Part shown: in pieces, positions 7,814 to 16,162 of the stretch
Numbering within the stretch: the first letter of the stretch is position 1
How the letters are laid out: each line of letters begins with the position of its first letter
Notes under the pieces: model-generated
Databases searched by the model: none
Seen by the model: the letters and a program-made list of their open reading frames with translations, nothing else
What the model was told of the DNA's origin: nothing
Position numbers and translations under genes: made by a program
Source: CALFUK01 sp964398295
GTDB lineage: Bacteria; Bacteroidota; Bacteroidia; Chitinophagales; Saprospiraceae
Direction of reading: 5' to 3'
Length of the DNA stretch: 21,463 nt
Assembly: GCA_964398295.1 (NCBI GenBank)
Contig: CAYNMW010000072.1
Coordinates: 1 to 21,463 of the forward strand

Positions 7814-8797
7814 ATGACAAAGTACATAAAGTCTTTATTTGGCATTTTCTCACTTATTCTAGTCATCCAATTTACCTCGTGTAAAACGGCGAAGGATACT
7901 GTCGTGCAGGAAGTGCCAGGTACTGCTCCCCTTGCCAAAACTGACGTGCAATCCGCCCCTTGGGATAATCTGCCCAACAATCTTCTTTGGAAAATAACAG
8001 GTAATGAATTGAATGAGCCATCCTATTTGTATGGCACTATTCATATGATCAATGCTGAAGATTTCTTTTTACCAGATGGCACCATGTCAGCAATCGATGA
8101 TTCTGATCGCATTGTTTTCGAAATTGACATGGCTGAAATGACAGATATGTCTAACTTAATGGGTGTGATGAATAAGGCGTTTATGGCTGATGGTAAAACA
8201 TTACAAGATTTATTGACGGAAGAGGATTACGGCTTAGTCGAGGACCATTTTGAAGAATTGGGTATTCCGATTTTTTTCCTACAACGGATCAAACCTATGT
8301 TTCTTACCATATTTACGTCAGGTGATATGTCTCCTGGAGATATGCAAAGTGGTAAAATCAAATCATACGAATTTGAATTTATGGAAATGGCAGAATCTGG
8401 AAACAAAGCAACAAGTGGATTGGAAACTATTGATTTTCAATTGGCAGTTTTTGATAAAATTCCATATGAGGATCAAGCTGCTATGTTGATGGAGAGCATT
8501 AAATCTGGTGGCAGTGAAAGTGATTCCTTTCAAGAAATTGTCAAAATTTACAAACAACAGAATTTAAATGAAATGCTTAATATGACATTGTCTGAAGATG
8601 GTGGCATTTCTGAATATGAAGACATACTTTTGAATCAACGAAATAAAAACTGGATACCTCAGATGAAGACCATGATGGTAGAAAATCAAAACTTTTTTGC
8701 CGTAGGAGCAGGACACTTGCCTGGTAAAGAAGGAGTGATAAACCTACTACGAGAAGCGGGTTATACTGTAGAGCCAATCAAATCGAAAGGCATCTGA
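7814..8797 (+). CDS. TraB/GumN family lipoprotein
   Basis: Envelope lipoprotein of the TraB/GumN (PF01963-type) family, whose better-studied members are related to Tiki-like metalloproteases. The biochemical role of this one is unknown. The signal peptide ends in a lipobox-like IQFTSC, with Cys23 as the lipid site. Family hallmarks appear in order: LLWKITG and YLYGTIHMI (about 57-79, GTIH at 74-77), SGLETIDFQ (201-209), NQRNKNWIPQM (274-284) and VGAGHLPGKEGVINLL (297-312). Conserved His77 and His301 are candidate metal ligands. The 327-residue length fits the family. It sits 37 bp after rlmB and ends just before a strong terminator. Confidence 0.92.
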   Translation: MTKYIKSLFGIFSLILVIQFTSCKTAKDTVVQEVPGTAPLAKTDVQSAPWDNLPNNLLWKITGNELNEPSYLYGTIHMINAEDFFLPDGTMSAIDDSDRIVFEIDMAEMTDMSNLMGVMNKAFMADGKTLQDLLTEEDYGLVEDHFEELGIPIFFLQRIKPMFLTIFTSGDMSPGDMQSGKIKSYEFEFMEMAESGNKATSGLETIDFQLAVFDKIPYEDQAAMLMESIKSGGSESDSFQEIVKIYKQQNLNEMLNMTLSEDGGISEYEDILLNQRNKNWIPQMKTMMVENQNFFAVGAGHLPGKEGVINLLREAGYTVEPIKSKGI

Positions 8798-8820
8798 GGA
8801 GTAAACTTTTAGCTGCTTCT

Positions 8821-8853
8821 AGGCCCTGCTCGTTCGTCGACAGGGCCTTTTTT
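8821..8853 (+). terminator. Intrinsic terminator after TraB/GumN gene
   Basis: Perfect 8-bp GC-rich stem AGGCCCTG/CAGGGCCT with a 12-nt loop (CTCGTTCGTCGA), followed directly by a run of T. It lies 24 bp after the stop of the TraB/GumN gene and 7 bp before the end of the convergent membrane-protein gene. The T run is on the + side only, so it mainly ends the rlmB-GumN transcript. Confidence 0.92.
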
Positions 8854-8860
8854 ATTGCCT

Positions 8861-9244
8861 TTAGCGTCCCATCTTTGCTTGCTTGGACATAAATAAAACT
8901 TCGAAAGAGGTAAACAGCACATAAATGAGAATGAATGCTGCTAAATACCAATTGTCAGAAGGACTTTTGATGTTGACATACATAAAGACTAAGGAGAAGG
9001 AGAAAATAATCTTCACGATGAAATTGAGGACAATTAAGTTGTTGTACAGATATTGATTACTTGATCTTGCTAATTGCTCGCCTATAAAAAAATTCACAAT
9101 ACTCAAACAGGAAAACATAAGAATGACTAAAACAGTAAATCCAATGTGGGACCTTAGCACAGGAATCATGAACATGCACCCAACAATTACAGAGCTTATT
9201 GTAATCGTATATATCAGAAGTTTAAAGAAATGGGATGCAATCAT
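8861..9244 (-). CDS. Small four-TM membrane protein of unknown function
   Basis: 127 residues with four hydrophobic segments (about 7-28, 33-53, 68-90 and 99-117), a short polar loop between TM2 and TM3 (GEQLARSSNQYLY), and a basic C terminus (MSKQAKMGR). The size and hairpin-like arrangement recall AtpI-like small membrane proteins, but no ATP synthase genes are nearby and I do not recognise the family. It starts 22 bp after the stop of the cupin gene, so the two are probably one operon. Confidence 0.7.
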   Translation of the reverse strand: MIASHFFKLLIYTITISSVIVGCMFMIPVLRSHIGFTVLVILMFSCLSIVNFFIGEQLARSSNQYLYNNLIVLNFIVKIIFSFSLVFMYVNIKSPSDNWYLAAFILIYVLFTSFEVLFMSKQAKMGR

Positions 9245-9266
9245 TGGTTGCCCGTATGGTCTAAGT

Positions 9267-9626
9267 TTAAATACGATCTAATTGTTTTTGTGTAAGTGTA
9301 TGTTCTACATCTCCAGTGTGTTTGGTACTCATTGGTTCAAATAACATCAACCAAACTTCATCTACCGCTTCAGGCTTATGTTCAACGCCTTTGGGTACTA
9401 TGATCATTTCTCCTTCTTTAATCGTCTTGACTTCGTCGCGAAAATGTATCTGCAATGTTCCTTTGATCACATAAAACAGTTCGTCTTCTTCTTTGTGGTC
9501 ATGCCAAACAAATTCTCCTTTTACCTTAGCAATCTTAACTGCCTGGCCATTTAAATTTCCAACAAGTTTTGGGTTCCAGTGATCTGAAAACTGATCGAAT
9601 TTGTTTGTGATATTGATGACTTCCAT
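9267..9626 (-). CDS. Small single-domain cupin protein
   Basis: 119-residue single-domain cupin using the ATG at 9626; the upstream ATG at 9653 would add nine residues with no family character. Cupin motif 1 is GEFVWHDHKEEDELFYVIKG, giving metal ligands His42, His44 and Glu49. Motif 2 is GEMIIVPKGVEHKPEA, with His83. These four residues are the standard cupin metal set, so binding of Fe, Mn, Zn or similar is expected, but the substrate cannot be told. It is followed by a four-TM protein gene in the same direction. A partial promoter-like CACATTTGC lies upstream but is weak. Confidence 0.9.
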   Translation of the reverse strand: MEVINITNKFDQFSDHWNPKLVGNLNGQAVKIAKVKGEFVWHDHKEEDELFYVIKGTLQIHFRDEVKTIKEGEMIIVPKGVEHKPEAVDEVWLMLFEPMSTKHTGDVEHTLTQKQLDRI

Positions 9627-9800
9627 TACCCTAATGTAGGCAAATGTGCGCAATTATTAATTGATCAGGCAATACCAAATTCGGTTAGGTTAATTCCTTT
9701 TCTCTTTATTCAAAGTATCATTTCTGAATAATAAGGATGGGAGGATTTATGTACAAACACAGATAAGGATGTAAGAGACTTTCGGTTTTTATTTGACAAT

Positions 9801-10433
9801 TTATCGACTGATACACGGACCAATTTCTGCTAGAAATTCTGCTCCCGGATCAACTGTGAACCCAGGATTTAAAATGACATCATTTCCTGCAATAAACTCT
9901 ATGTCGCTTCCACTTGGTATAGTTACATTACCAATTGTCTGGGTAATGTTGTTAGCAGAAAAAACGTTCGTTGTAGTCAAATTCAAGGGGTTGATATTTC
10001 TCTGTCTTACATTTTGCGTATTTCTGCAAGCTTTTGCTGTTATGTCTAGATAGAAATTTATAGGCTCCCAAGCTGAATTGAACGCAGTAATAATGATTGT
10101 GCTTTGACCAGTTTGTATTGGATTAACAATCACTGTTCCACCAGTAATTAGACCATTAGTAGCGAAATCGAGATTCATACTAAGATTGCTATTGCTAATA
10201 GGTACGACCAATACATTACTCGTAGAAATTGTTACAGATACCGCATTAAATCCTGTAATATCAAACTCAAAAATTCCAGATGAAGGATCTCCAACATAGG
10301 CACATAAATCGCCATTCCATGGATCATCTCCTTCCGTAAAGTCAATAATGTTTGAATCATCTACATTTATGATTTGACCTGTTGCATAATTACCAAAGGA
10401 GAGGAAAAAACTCAAAATAATTAGTTGTTTCAT
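9801..10433 (-). CDS. Secreted protein with C-terminal 3-coathanger-type domain
   Basis: 210 residues from the ATG at 10433, which starts a clean signal peptide (MKQLIILSFFLSFGNYATGQ); a start at 10457 would put eight residues before it. The middle (about 25-140) is beta-rich, Asn/Ser/Thr-rich and looks Ig-like, with one Cys in the LCAYVGD segment and one in AKACRN. The C terminus (about 172-210, with FIAGNDVILNPGFTVDPGAE and a late Cys in IGPCISR) matches the repeating pattern of the 3-coathanger stack found in many Bacteroidota surface proteins. It lacks a standard T9SS type A domain. Function is unknown; exported location is well supported. Confidence 0.75.
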   Translation of the reverse strand: MKQLIILSFFLSFGNYATGQIINVDDSNIIDFTEGDDPWNGDLCAYVGDPSSGIFEFDITGFNAVSVTISTSNVLVVPISNSNLSMNLDFATNGLITGGTVIVNPIQTGQSTIIITAFNSAWEPINFYLDITAKACRNTQNVRQRNINPLNLTTTNVFSANNITQTIGNVTIPSGSDIEFIAGNDVILNPGFTVDPGAEFLAEIGPCISR

Positions 10434-10707
10434 AGAATTATAATTTACTATGACCAATTTAATACAATGTTGCTCACGTACAAATAAAATAGGTGATTAT
10501 TTGATCTAAATGCCTGAAAATCAACATATTATGTTTTGATTAATATCTATTTAGTGAATATGTAAAGACCGATATTTTACGTTCTTATACATGTAAATTA
10601 TCTTTCATTCAAATAGCTTTTGAGAGACAACATTAGCATGAATACACAACTTTTTTTACGCGCAGAATGTAAACGTAGAGATAAAATGAAAGAATTGAAA
10701 TTAAGTA

Positions 10708-11109
10708 TTATGTTCCTTTAGTCACCGTTTTACACGCGTACAATCCTCCATATTCTAGTGATATCGTTCTGTCGTGAGTGATCGCCTGATATTCTGGGCT
10801 CATCACCATACCTAAGAAAGACTGAACTGATGGGTATTCAACTATAAATACTTGATGGGGTTTATCTTCTTCATTGCCAATGACTGCGCTAATTACTTCC
10901 CCAGTCCAGAGTATTTTGGCTCCAGTTTTTTGAAGATGGGTAATTGCATTAGCTCCATACCGTTGATAAGCTGCTAATCCAGATTCACCAGTTTGTGTTG
11001 TATCGTGGAATCTCAAGATGTTAAGCATTGCAATCGGTTGATCTTCAGGATAATTTGCAACTAATTGTTTAATGGATTCTGGAGTTGGATCTACTTTATC
11101 TAATATCAT
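10708..11109 (-). CDS. DUF1330-like ferredoxin-fold protein
   Basis: 133 residues resembling DUF1330 and related dimeric alpha/beta-barrel (Dabb-type) proteins. The family-like core is PIAMLNILRF (about 25-34), AYQRYGANAI (about 46-55), GAKILWTGEVISAVIG (63-78) and the strand HQVFIVEYPSVQSFLGMV (85-102), followed by the late SPEYQAITHDR. There is no signal peptide, so it is cytoplasmic. Its start lies one base after the HupE-like gene's stop, so it is the last gene of the PPIase-HupE-DUF1330 operon. No function is established for the group. Confidence 0.78.
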   Translation of the reverse strand: MILDKVDPTPESIKQLVANYPEDQPIAMLNILRFHDTTQTGESGLAAYQRYGANAITHLQKTGAKILWTGEVISAVIGNEEDKPHQVFIVEYPSVQSFLGMVMSPEYQAITHDRTISLEYGGLYACKTVTKGT

Positions 11110-11110
11110 T

Positions 11111-12112
11111 CTACAATATAACTAAGACTCGCTGGATAAACCAAAAACTTGCAACACTACCAATAGCATATGGTAGGGCCACATTTTTCGCCCACAGGAT
11201 TTTACTCCAGTTTAATTTTTGTAATAACCAATACAGAAGTACACAAAAAAGAGTGAATAGGATCTGGCCTAACTCTACACCTAGATTGAAGCTAAATAAG
11301 GCCATAGGGATTTGTCTTTGCGGAAATCCAATGTCTCCTAAAGCACCAGCAAATCCGAAACCATGCAATAAGCCAAACAGAAAACCAACCATCCACGGAT
11401 ATGATTGTGTAAGACTTGGTTTGCCATTTTTCTTGTCAATGACTTCTTTCGCCAACAAGACAATACTTAATGCAATGATTGCTTCCACAGGAGTTGATGG
11501 GAGTGAAAATAATTCCAATGAGGCAATCGCTAAAGTTAGACTGTGTGCAATAGTGAAACTGGTGATTGTCCAAAATAAAATTCGCAATGAGGAGACCAGC
11601 AGGAGCAAACCTAAGACAAACAATAAATGATCGTAACCAAATAGTATGTGCTCGACACCAAGTTCGACATAGGCTCCGAAAACAGTAAATGCATTGGGTT
11701 GTATAGGAATGAGTTGACTAGGTTTTTCTGGTTGGATCAGAAATGTATATTCCAATGGTCCATTCAATTCAAGACGCAGCATGACATCAACTAGGGTCTT
11801 TTCGAGATTGTTAATGGAAATAGTTTTACCAGATAAAATACCATCGTATGTTGCTTTTAGTTGTTGTACTTGTGAAGTTCCTAGTGTATTGGTTCTGATG
11901 ATTTCAGTTTCGAAACCTTTGGGGAATTTAGGATCTATTTGTAGAAGTCTACCGCCATTTGTTGGAACCTTCCACAACACTTGATATTCAGTTGCTGTGA
12001 CCTGCTTGATCTCCAGATATGCAGGTCGCACCTCATGAGCTTCAACTGGCTGCATAAGCAGACAAAAAAGGAATGCAATTGCCAATACTATTTTAAGTCC
12101 AGCTCTTTCCAT
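11111..12112 (-). CDS. HupE/UreJ-like membrane protein
   Basis: 333-residue membrane protein of the HupE/UreJ_2 type, related to nickel/cobalt permease-like proteins of hydrogenase and urease clusters. After a signal segment (1-25, ending VEA) comes a periplasmic beta domain (about 26-140, starting HEVRPAYLEI), then about six TM helices. Conserved histidine motifs: GVEHILFGYDHLLFVLG (His155, Asp161, His162), SFTIAHSLTLA (His190) and GLLHGFGFAG (His250). Such residues suggest metal binding or transport, but neither hydrogenase nor urease genes are here, so nickel is not demonstrated. The start overlaps the end of the PPIase gene by 25 bp, implying translational coupling. Confidence 0.9.
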   Translation of the reverse strand: MERAGLKIVLAIAFLFCLLMQPVEAHEVRPAYLEIKQVTATEYQVLWKVPTNGGRLLQIDPKFPKGFETEIIRTNTLGTSQVQQLKATYDGILSGKTISINNLEKTLVDVMLRLELNGPLEYTFLIQPEKPSQLIPIQPNAFTVFGAYVELGVEHILFGYDHLLFVLGLLLLVSSLRILFWTITSFTIAHSLTLAIASLELFSLPSTPVEAIIALSIVLLAKEVIDKKNGKPSLTQSYPWMVGFLFGLLHGFGFAGALGDIGFPQRQIPMALFSFNLGVELGQILFTLFCVLLYWLLQKLNWSKILWAKNVALPYAIGSVASFWFIQRVLVIL

Positions 12113-12942
12113 TCATCTAATTTATAGCGTATCGTATAGTTTTCAATTAATTTTCCTTTGATAGAATTGTTGTAATCATTAATGAGTTTTTGATCAAATG
12201 CAGCACCTACCATTTCTTTGATGTCATCGAAATTTCTAAGACTATCTGATGTAATAGACAGCATATCGATAACATGTATACCATATCCAGACTGAATGGG
12301 ACCATGCCACCCCAAGGTCGTGATGGCTTGTATTTTCTGACTAAACTCTAAGCCGAATTCTGATCTGATTTGTTGTGTTGATTGGTTGAAGTATGTTTTG
12401 TTGAGATGAATAGCATCGGTAGTAAAAACTGTATTGGAAGTTTGACTTTCTTTATTGCTAAGAAAGGTTTGGGCATCAACTGTAGGATTGCTTCTACTAT
12501 CAGGATTAAAGTAATGTTGGGAAAAACTAAATAATTTATCAGTCTGAAACTGGTCTTTATTTTTCAAATAGAAATCTTTCAATTCCTCTTCTTTTGGTTC
12601 GTAAAGGGTAGCGAGATCATTGACAAGAAATTCATATTTCTGCTTTAACCGGCGTTTGATTATCTCATCATTATGATCCAGATTCATAGCAAGTGCTTCA
12701 TTGTAGACCATTTCAGAATTGATATACTCATGAATCAATTTTTTAATTGTTGCTGGTGAAGGATCCTCATTCCATACCTGTTTGTATTGTGTAATGAGTC
12801 GATTGACATCATCATCATCGATTAGTATTGTTGTTCCTGAACTGAAGGAGTCCGTATTGGTGTATGCATGAATGACAAAGAGTATCAATCCAATCAACAT
12901 AAAATGCAATAACGGCTCTTTCCAGATACTCTCACGTTTCAT
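12088..12942 (-). CDS. Membrane-anchored parvulin-type peptidyl-prolyl isomerase
   Basis: 284 residues, SurA/PpiC-like. The start MKRESIWKEPLLHFMLIGLI contains one TM anchor (about 9-27), placing the rest in the periplasm. A helical N-terminal chaperone-like part follows (about 40-125). The parvulin domain is degenerate but ends with the recognisable GPIQSGYGIHVIDM (214-227). Whether it keeps isomerase activity is uncertain, since the early half of the PpiC domain (about 135-200) is poorly conserved by eye. It is the first gene of an operon with HupE-like and DUF1330 genes. This class of anchored PPIase is often found beside HupE-like genes (recalled association, not checked). Confidence 0.8.
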   Translation of the reverse strand: MKRESIWKEPLLHFMLIGLILFVIHAYTNTDSFSSGTTILIDDDDVNRLITQYKQVWNEDPSPATIKKLIHEYINSEMVYNEALAMNLDHNDEIIKRRLKQKYEFLVNDLATLYEPKEEELKDFYLKNKDQFQTDKLFSFSQHYFNPDSRSNPTVDAQTFLSNKESQTSNTVFTTDAIHLNKTYFNQSTQQIRSEFGLEFSQKIQAITTLGWHGPIQSGYGIHVIDMLSITSDSLRNFDDIKEMVGAAFDQKLINDYNNSIKGKLIENYTIRYKLDEWKELDLK

Positions 12943-12999
12943 TCCTGCGAAAGTAAGGAAAGCGAATAATTACAGCTACTTTTCCAGTGCTTGGTTTAA

Positions 13000-13007
13000 C
13001 AAAATTA
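13000..13007 (-). promoter_or_regulatory. Candidate -7 box for the PPIase-HupE-DUF1330 operon
   Basis: Reads TAATTTTG on the - strand, an exact match to the Bacteroidota TAnnTTTG consensus, about 57 bp ahead of the PPIase start. A proper -33 TTTG at the usual distance is not obvious, so this is tentative. Confidence 0.35.
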
Positions 13008-13021
13008 TAAGATGCCAACAG

Positions 13022-13052
13022 TTTGGATTTAGACTTGAAGATTGTAATTTAT
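13022..13052 (+). promoter_or_regulatory. Candidate promoter of the thioredoxin-fold gene
   Basis: TTTG at 13022-13025, then 19 bp, then TAATTTAT at 13045-13052 (one mismatch to TAnnTTTG). Spacing fits Bacteroidota -33/-7 promoters and would leave a leader of about 14 nt before the ATG at 13072. Confidence 0.4.
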
Positions 13053-13071
13053 CCTCCTATACTCTAAAATT

Positions 13072-14283
13072 ATGATAAGACTGTTTAGTTGTTTAATCGT
13101 TATGTGTTTTTGCATCGTTAATGCAGACGCACAAAAAGGAGTTCAGTTTAGTAATGACTTTTCAAATGCATTTGTACGTGCTTACAAAGAACAAAAGAAA
13201 GTCTTCCTGTATTTCTATGCAGATAATTGTGGTGCATGCAATCATTTACAAGAAGAATTTTCAAATACATCAATAGGGAATTTGTACAATAAGTCATTCG
13301 TCAACTATAAATTCAATGCTACAAGAGATGGAAAGAAAGCCGCTGAATATTATAATATTTTTAGTTTTCCTACACTATTGTTTGTATCGGATGATGGCGA
13401 TCCAGTCTATAGTGTAAGAGGATATAGAGAGGGAAGTGAGATTTTCGAAGCTGGTAAAATTGCAAGAAAATCTGGAAGGGATATCAAAAAATTGATGGAT
13501 AAAAAGTTTAAGGACAACCCAACCGATACGGATCATTTATATGATTACATAGAATATCAAATGGTCAGACAAAATTTTGGCAAAGCAAATAAACTAACCA
13601 AAGAATACTTAGCATTACGGGACCAGATACCAGAATCAGTATGGATGAATTTCGTGCTTGATTATGCTTATAACCCATCTTCGCCAGCCCATGATTTATT
13701 GATTGCAGAAAAAGAGAGATTCTATAAGCAATTTGGAAAAAAGGTTGTCGATCCAATCATTTTGGGTAGCATTCTTAGTGAAAACCAACAGAACCAATCC
13801 AATTTTGGAGAACAGAATTTAGAAAGAGCTTTCATCAATGATGCCTTGTCCAAAGGATTTAAATCTAATGATCCTTCCATAAAAGATTATTTTTTTGGTT
13901 ACTTATTTAGTAATCCTCAATTGATGCAAACACGATTTTCAAGAAGCCAAATTGGTGTGCATACTAAGTATGCTTATTACGCCTTGGAAAATCAAAAAGA
14001 ATTGTTAGACACAGAAACACTTCTGCGTTTATCTCTCTATTTATTGAAGTATGAGCAAAAAGAAAGCACGATGAGTAACCTTAATGATTTGCTGGTCAAT
14101 CAGTTTAAATTAAATCCACAATATGGTTTACTGGATATGCAATCGAATGTGTTATACGCACTTGGCGATGAGGACTTGGCAGTCGAGAAAATAACAGAGG
14201 CTCGAGCTCTTGCCTTAAGCTCTGGTGTGAGAGATTACAAGCCCAGTGTCACAACTTTGAAAAGACAGAGAATTTTAAAATAG
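13072..14283 (+). CDS. Secreted thioredoxin-fold protein
   Basis: 403 residues with a signal peptide (cleavage after about NADAQ, residue 21). The N-terminal half is a thioredoxin domain: VFLYFYADNCGACNHLQEEF carries the redox motif CGAC (Cys53, Cys56) and the cis-proline loop is FSFPTLLF (Pro100). The remaining ~270 residues are helical and charged, resembling a TPR-like tail; I recognise no named domain. Expected place is the periplasm, as a thiol reductase or disulfide handler. It is divergent from the PPIase operon and its stop is 7 bp from the stop of the convergent DUF3604 gene, with no terminator between. Confidence 0.86.
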   Translation: MIRLFSCLIVMCFCIVNADAQKGVQFSNDFSNAFVRAYKEQKKVFLYFYADNCGACNHLQEEFSNTSIGNLYNKSFVNYKFNATRDGKKAAEYYNIFSFPTLLFVSDDGDPVYSVRGYREGSEIFEAGKIARKSGRDIKKLMDKKFKDNPTDTDHLYDYIEYQMVRQNFGKANKLTKEYLALRDQIPESVWMNFVLDYAYNPSSPAHDLLIAEKERFYKQFGKKVVDPIILGSILSENQQNQSNFGEQNLERAFINDALSKGFKSNDPSIKDYFFGYLFSNPQLMQTRFSRSQIGVHTKYAYYALENQKELLDTETLLRLSLYLLKYEQKESTMSNLNDLLVNQFKLNPQYGLLDMQSNVLYALGDEDLAVEKITEARALALSSGVRDYKPSVTTLKRQRILK

Positions 14284-14290
14284 TAATTAA

Positions 14291-16162
14291 TTATTTCGCA
14301 TTTATCCATATTGGCGAACTCCAAGCTCTTTCAATGATTGATTCTTTGAGTTCGTCTGGTACATCTATTTCAAGTTTCTTTGCGTCAAATGTACTCCACC
14401 TCGGTGTAGGTATTTCTAAGACACGCATGTAGTACATACTGTGTTGACTTTCTTGATAATCCAAATCAGTCCATACAGCCTTCAATTCAACATCTCCAAT
14501 ATCATTGGTATAACTTGCAGATTCTACATTGACAGTAGAGTTTAGTTTTGGTAAACTTCCATCTGCGTTAAGTTTGCGTTCATCACTCCAGGCAACATTA
14601 ATGATGGATTCTTGCGCTTTGCCATTACTATCTACCCAAGCTTTGATGATTTGTATTCTGTCAAGATTTGCACCTTCAGGATCTTTTATTGCCCAAACGA
14701 CAAATGAGGGTTTTCCTTTATTAGCATCGATTTCTCCTCCCATTGACACAGCTTTCATTTGTGTGTTTGAAAGCCAGTCGTCTGCATTGAGATCAGTTGC
14801 CTTTATATCATCAAATCCACCATAGAACCTAAGCTTCATGCGATTACCTGATGTGGCAAATGTTTCCTTGCGTTCCATTGCTTCGTAAATCGCCTCACGA
14901 GTATTAGATTCTGCCCACACACCTGCTAGACCACCGCTGCTCATGTACTTAGCTCGCAGAAAGGTTTGCGCATCTGAAATAATTCTTTTCTTAGGAGATC
15001 CGTCTAAAACACCAAACTTTCCAAAGTAGCTTTCTTCTGTAAATCCTGCTCCAGAGTTGTGTCCGTCAGAACTTCCAATTAAACCAAACTTGAAGGGATT
15101 TGCACCCAGCGATTCCTCAAATTGTAAACCTTCTTGATACGCTTCTCTGACATAGCTTCCTGATGGTTTGCTCGGAGGAGGGATTACCGTTGAAAAGGTA
15201 TATGGAAACAACTCAAATTCTGCGAACTCATCATTTGGAGAAAGGATAGGGTGTGACATGGACTGACCCTTTATCTGGATAACCTCATTAATGGGTTCAT
15301 TTCTCATTCGTTGATCTGCGTAGTCTGTAGTGATTGCCTTACCTTCATAGGTCCGAGTTTTGTACATAAAACCGTCACTCATATTGGCATTATGGGGTAT
15401 GGCCATCAACTCAATACCTTTTGTTCTTTCCTTGTCCATCCAATCCCATAAATCTTCTGGGTTTTGAGAGTCCATAGAGGAAAATGGTAAAGACGAAATG
15501 TTTTCCGTGCCCTTATAAATAACATTCCGGTGAAGATTTCTTGCAAAGCCTATTTCTCCCAAAGAATCACCAGGAGAACTTGTGTACTCATAAGCAGCAA
15601 ATGTTGTGAACTGACCGGGCTCATAATGCCTGTCTGCAGCTTCTATAATTTGTTCCCAGGTAGATTGTCGAATACCCTTTTCAGATAGCTCCTCAATTGG
15701 TATATTGTTTGCCATCGAATAGCCAATCACGCCAAATGCCCTTAATGATGTTGCTCGCTCCTGACTCCTGATTTGTTCAGCAAGTGGAAGCTTATATAGT
15801 GGATTTTCAACATCCAGCATTTGTTTCATCACACCCATGTACTCACTATGGTCAGTTACCGCCATAAAATCTAGTGGTCGATCTATCTGAACCTTATCAA
15901 GAACAAAGTGATCGATTGGCTGGCCTTTACCAAATGCATAGGCGTCATCTGGATTAGTCCTGACATTATAAATGAATGCATCAAATGACCAACTGGTATG
16001 TATATGCAGGTCTCCGAAATATGCATTCTTTTGCGCATTTTGAGCGACATATTGATTAGCGGATTTATTTTTTTCTGCATTTGATTTTTCACTTGCAGGG
16101 GATTGACATGCAATAATGAATAACAAATAAAGGATGAGAATAGTGTAGATGGAATGTTTCAT
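14291..16162 (-). CDS. DUF3604 family lipoprotein (PHP-like metal ligands)
   Basis: 623-residue lipoprotein: signal peptide with lipobox IIAC (Cys19), then a charged linker to about 45. The DUF3604 body carries PHP/amidohydrolase-like metal motifs: GDLHIHTSWSFDA (Asp51, His53, His55), VTDHSEYMG (Asp104, His105), IPHNANMSDG (His257) and IGSSDGHNSGAG (Asp366, His368). This looks like a multi-metal hydrolase site; the substrate of DUF3604 proteins is not known to me. A beta-rich C-terminal part includes SFVVWAIKDPEG and ends near APTPRWSTFDA-like text typical of the family (IPTPRWSTFDA). It faces the thioredoxin-fold gene, and an intergenic region with the second structured repeat lies upstream of it. 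Confidence 0.9.
   Translation of the reverse strand: MKHSIYTILILYLLFIIACQSPASEKSNAEKNKSANQYVAQNAQKNAYFGDLHIHTSWSFDAFIYNVRTNPDDAYAFGKGQPIDHFVLDKVQIDRPLDFMAVTDHSEYMGVMKQMLDVENPLYKLPLAEQIRSQERATSLRAFGVIGYSMANNIPIEELSEKGIRQSTWEQIIEAADRHYEPGQFTTFAAYEYTSSPGDSLGEIGFARNLHRNVIYKGTENISSLPFSSMDSQNPEDLWDWMDKERTKGIELMAIPHNANMSDGFMYKTRTYEGKAITTDYADQRMRNEPINEVIQIKGQSMSHPILSPNDEFAEFELFPYTFSTVIPPPSKPSGSYVREAYQEGLQFEESLGANPFKFGLIGSSDGHNSGAGFTEESYFGKFGVLDGSPKKRIISDAQTFLRAKYMSSGGLAGVWAESNTREAIYEAMERKETFATSGNRMKLRFYGGFDDIKATDLNADDWLSNTQMKAVSMGGEIDANKGKPSFVVWAIKDPEGANLDRIQIIKAWVDSNGKAQESIINVAWSDERKLNADGSLPKLNSTVNVESASYTNDIGDVELKAVWTDLDYQESQHSMYYMRVLEIPTPRWSTFDAKKLEIDVPDELKESIIERAWSSPIWINAK

Noticed and set aside
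10638..10721. 27-codon + strand ORF (MNTQLFLRAE...).
   Set aside because: It runs into the end of the DUF1330 gene, and has no clear promoter or family.
11085..11630. 181-codon + strand open frame opposite the HupE-like gene.
   Set aside because: It is antisense to a well-supported membrane protein gene, and its composition (Asn, Pro, Lys) is that of a shadow frame.
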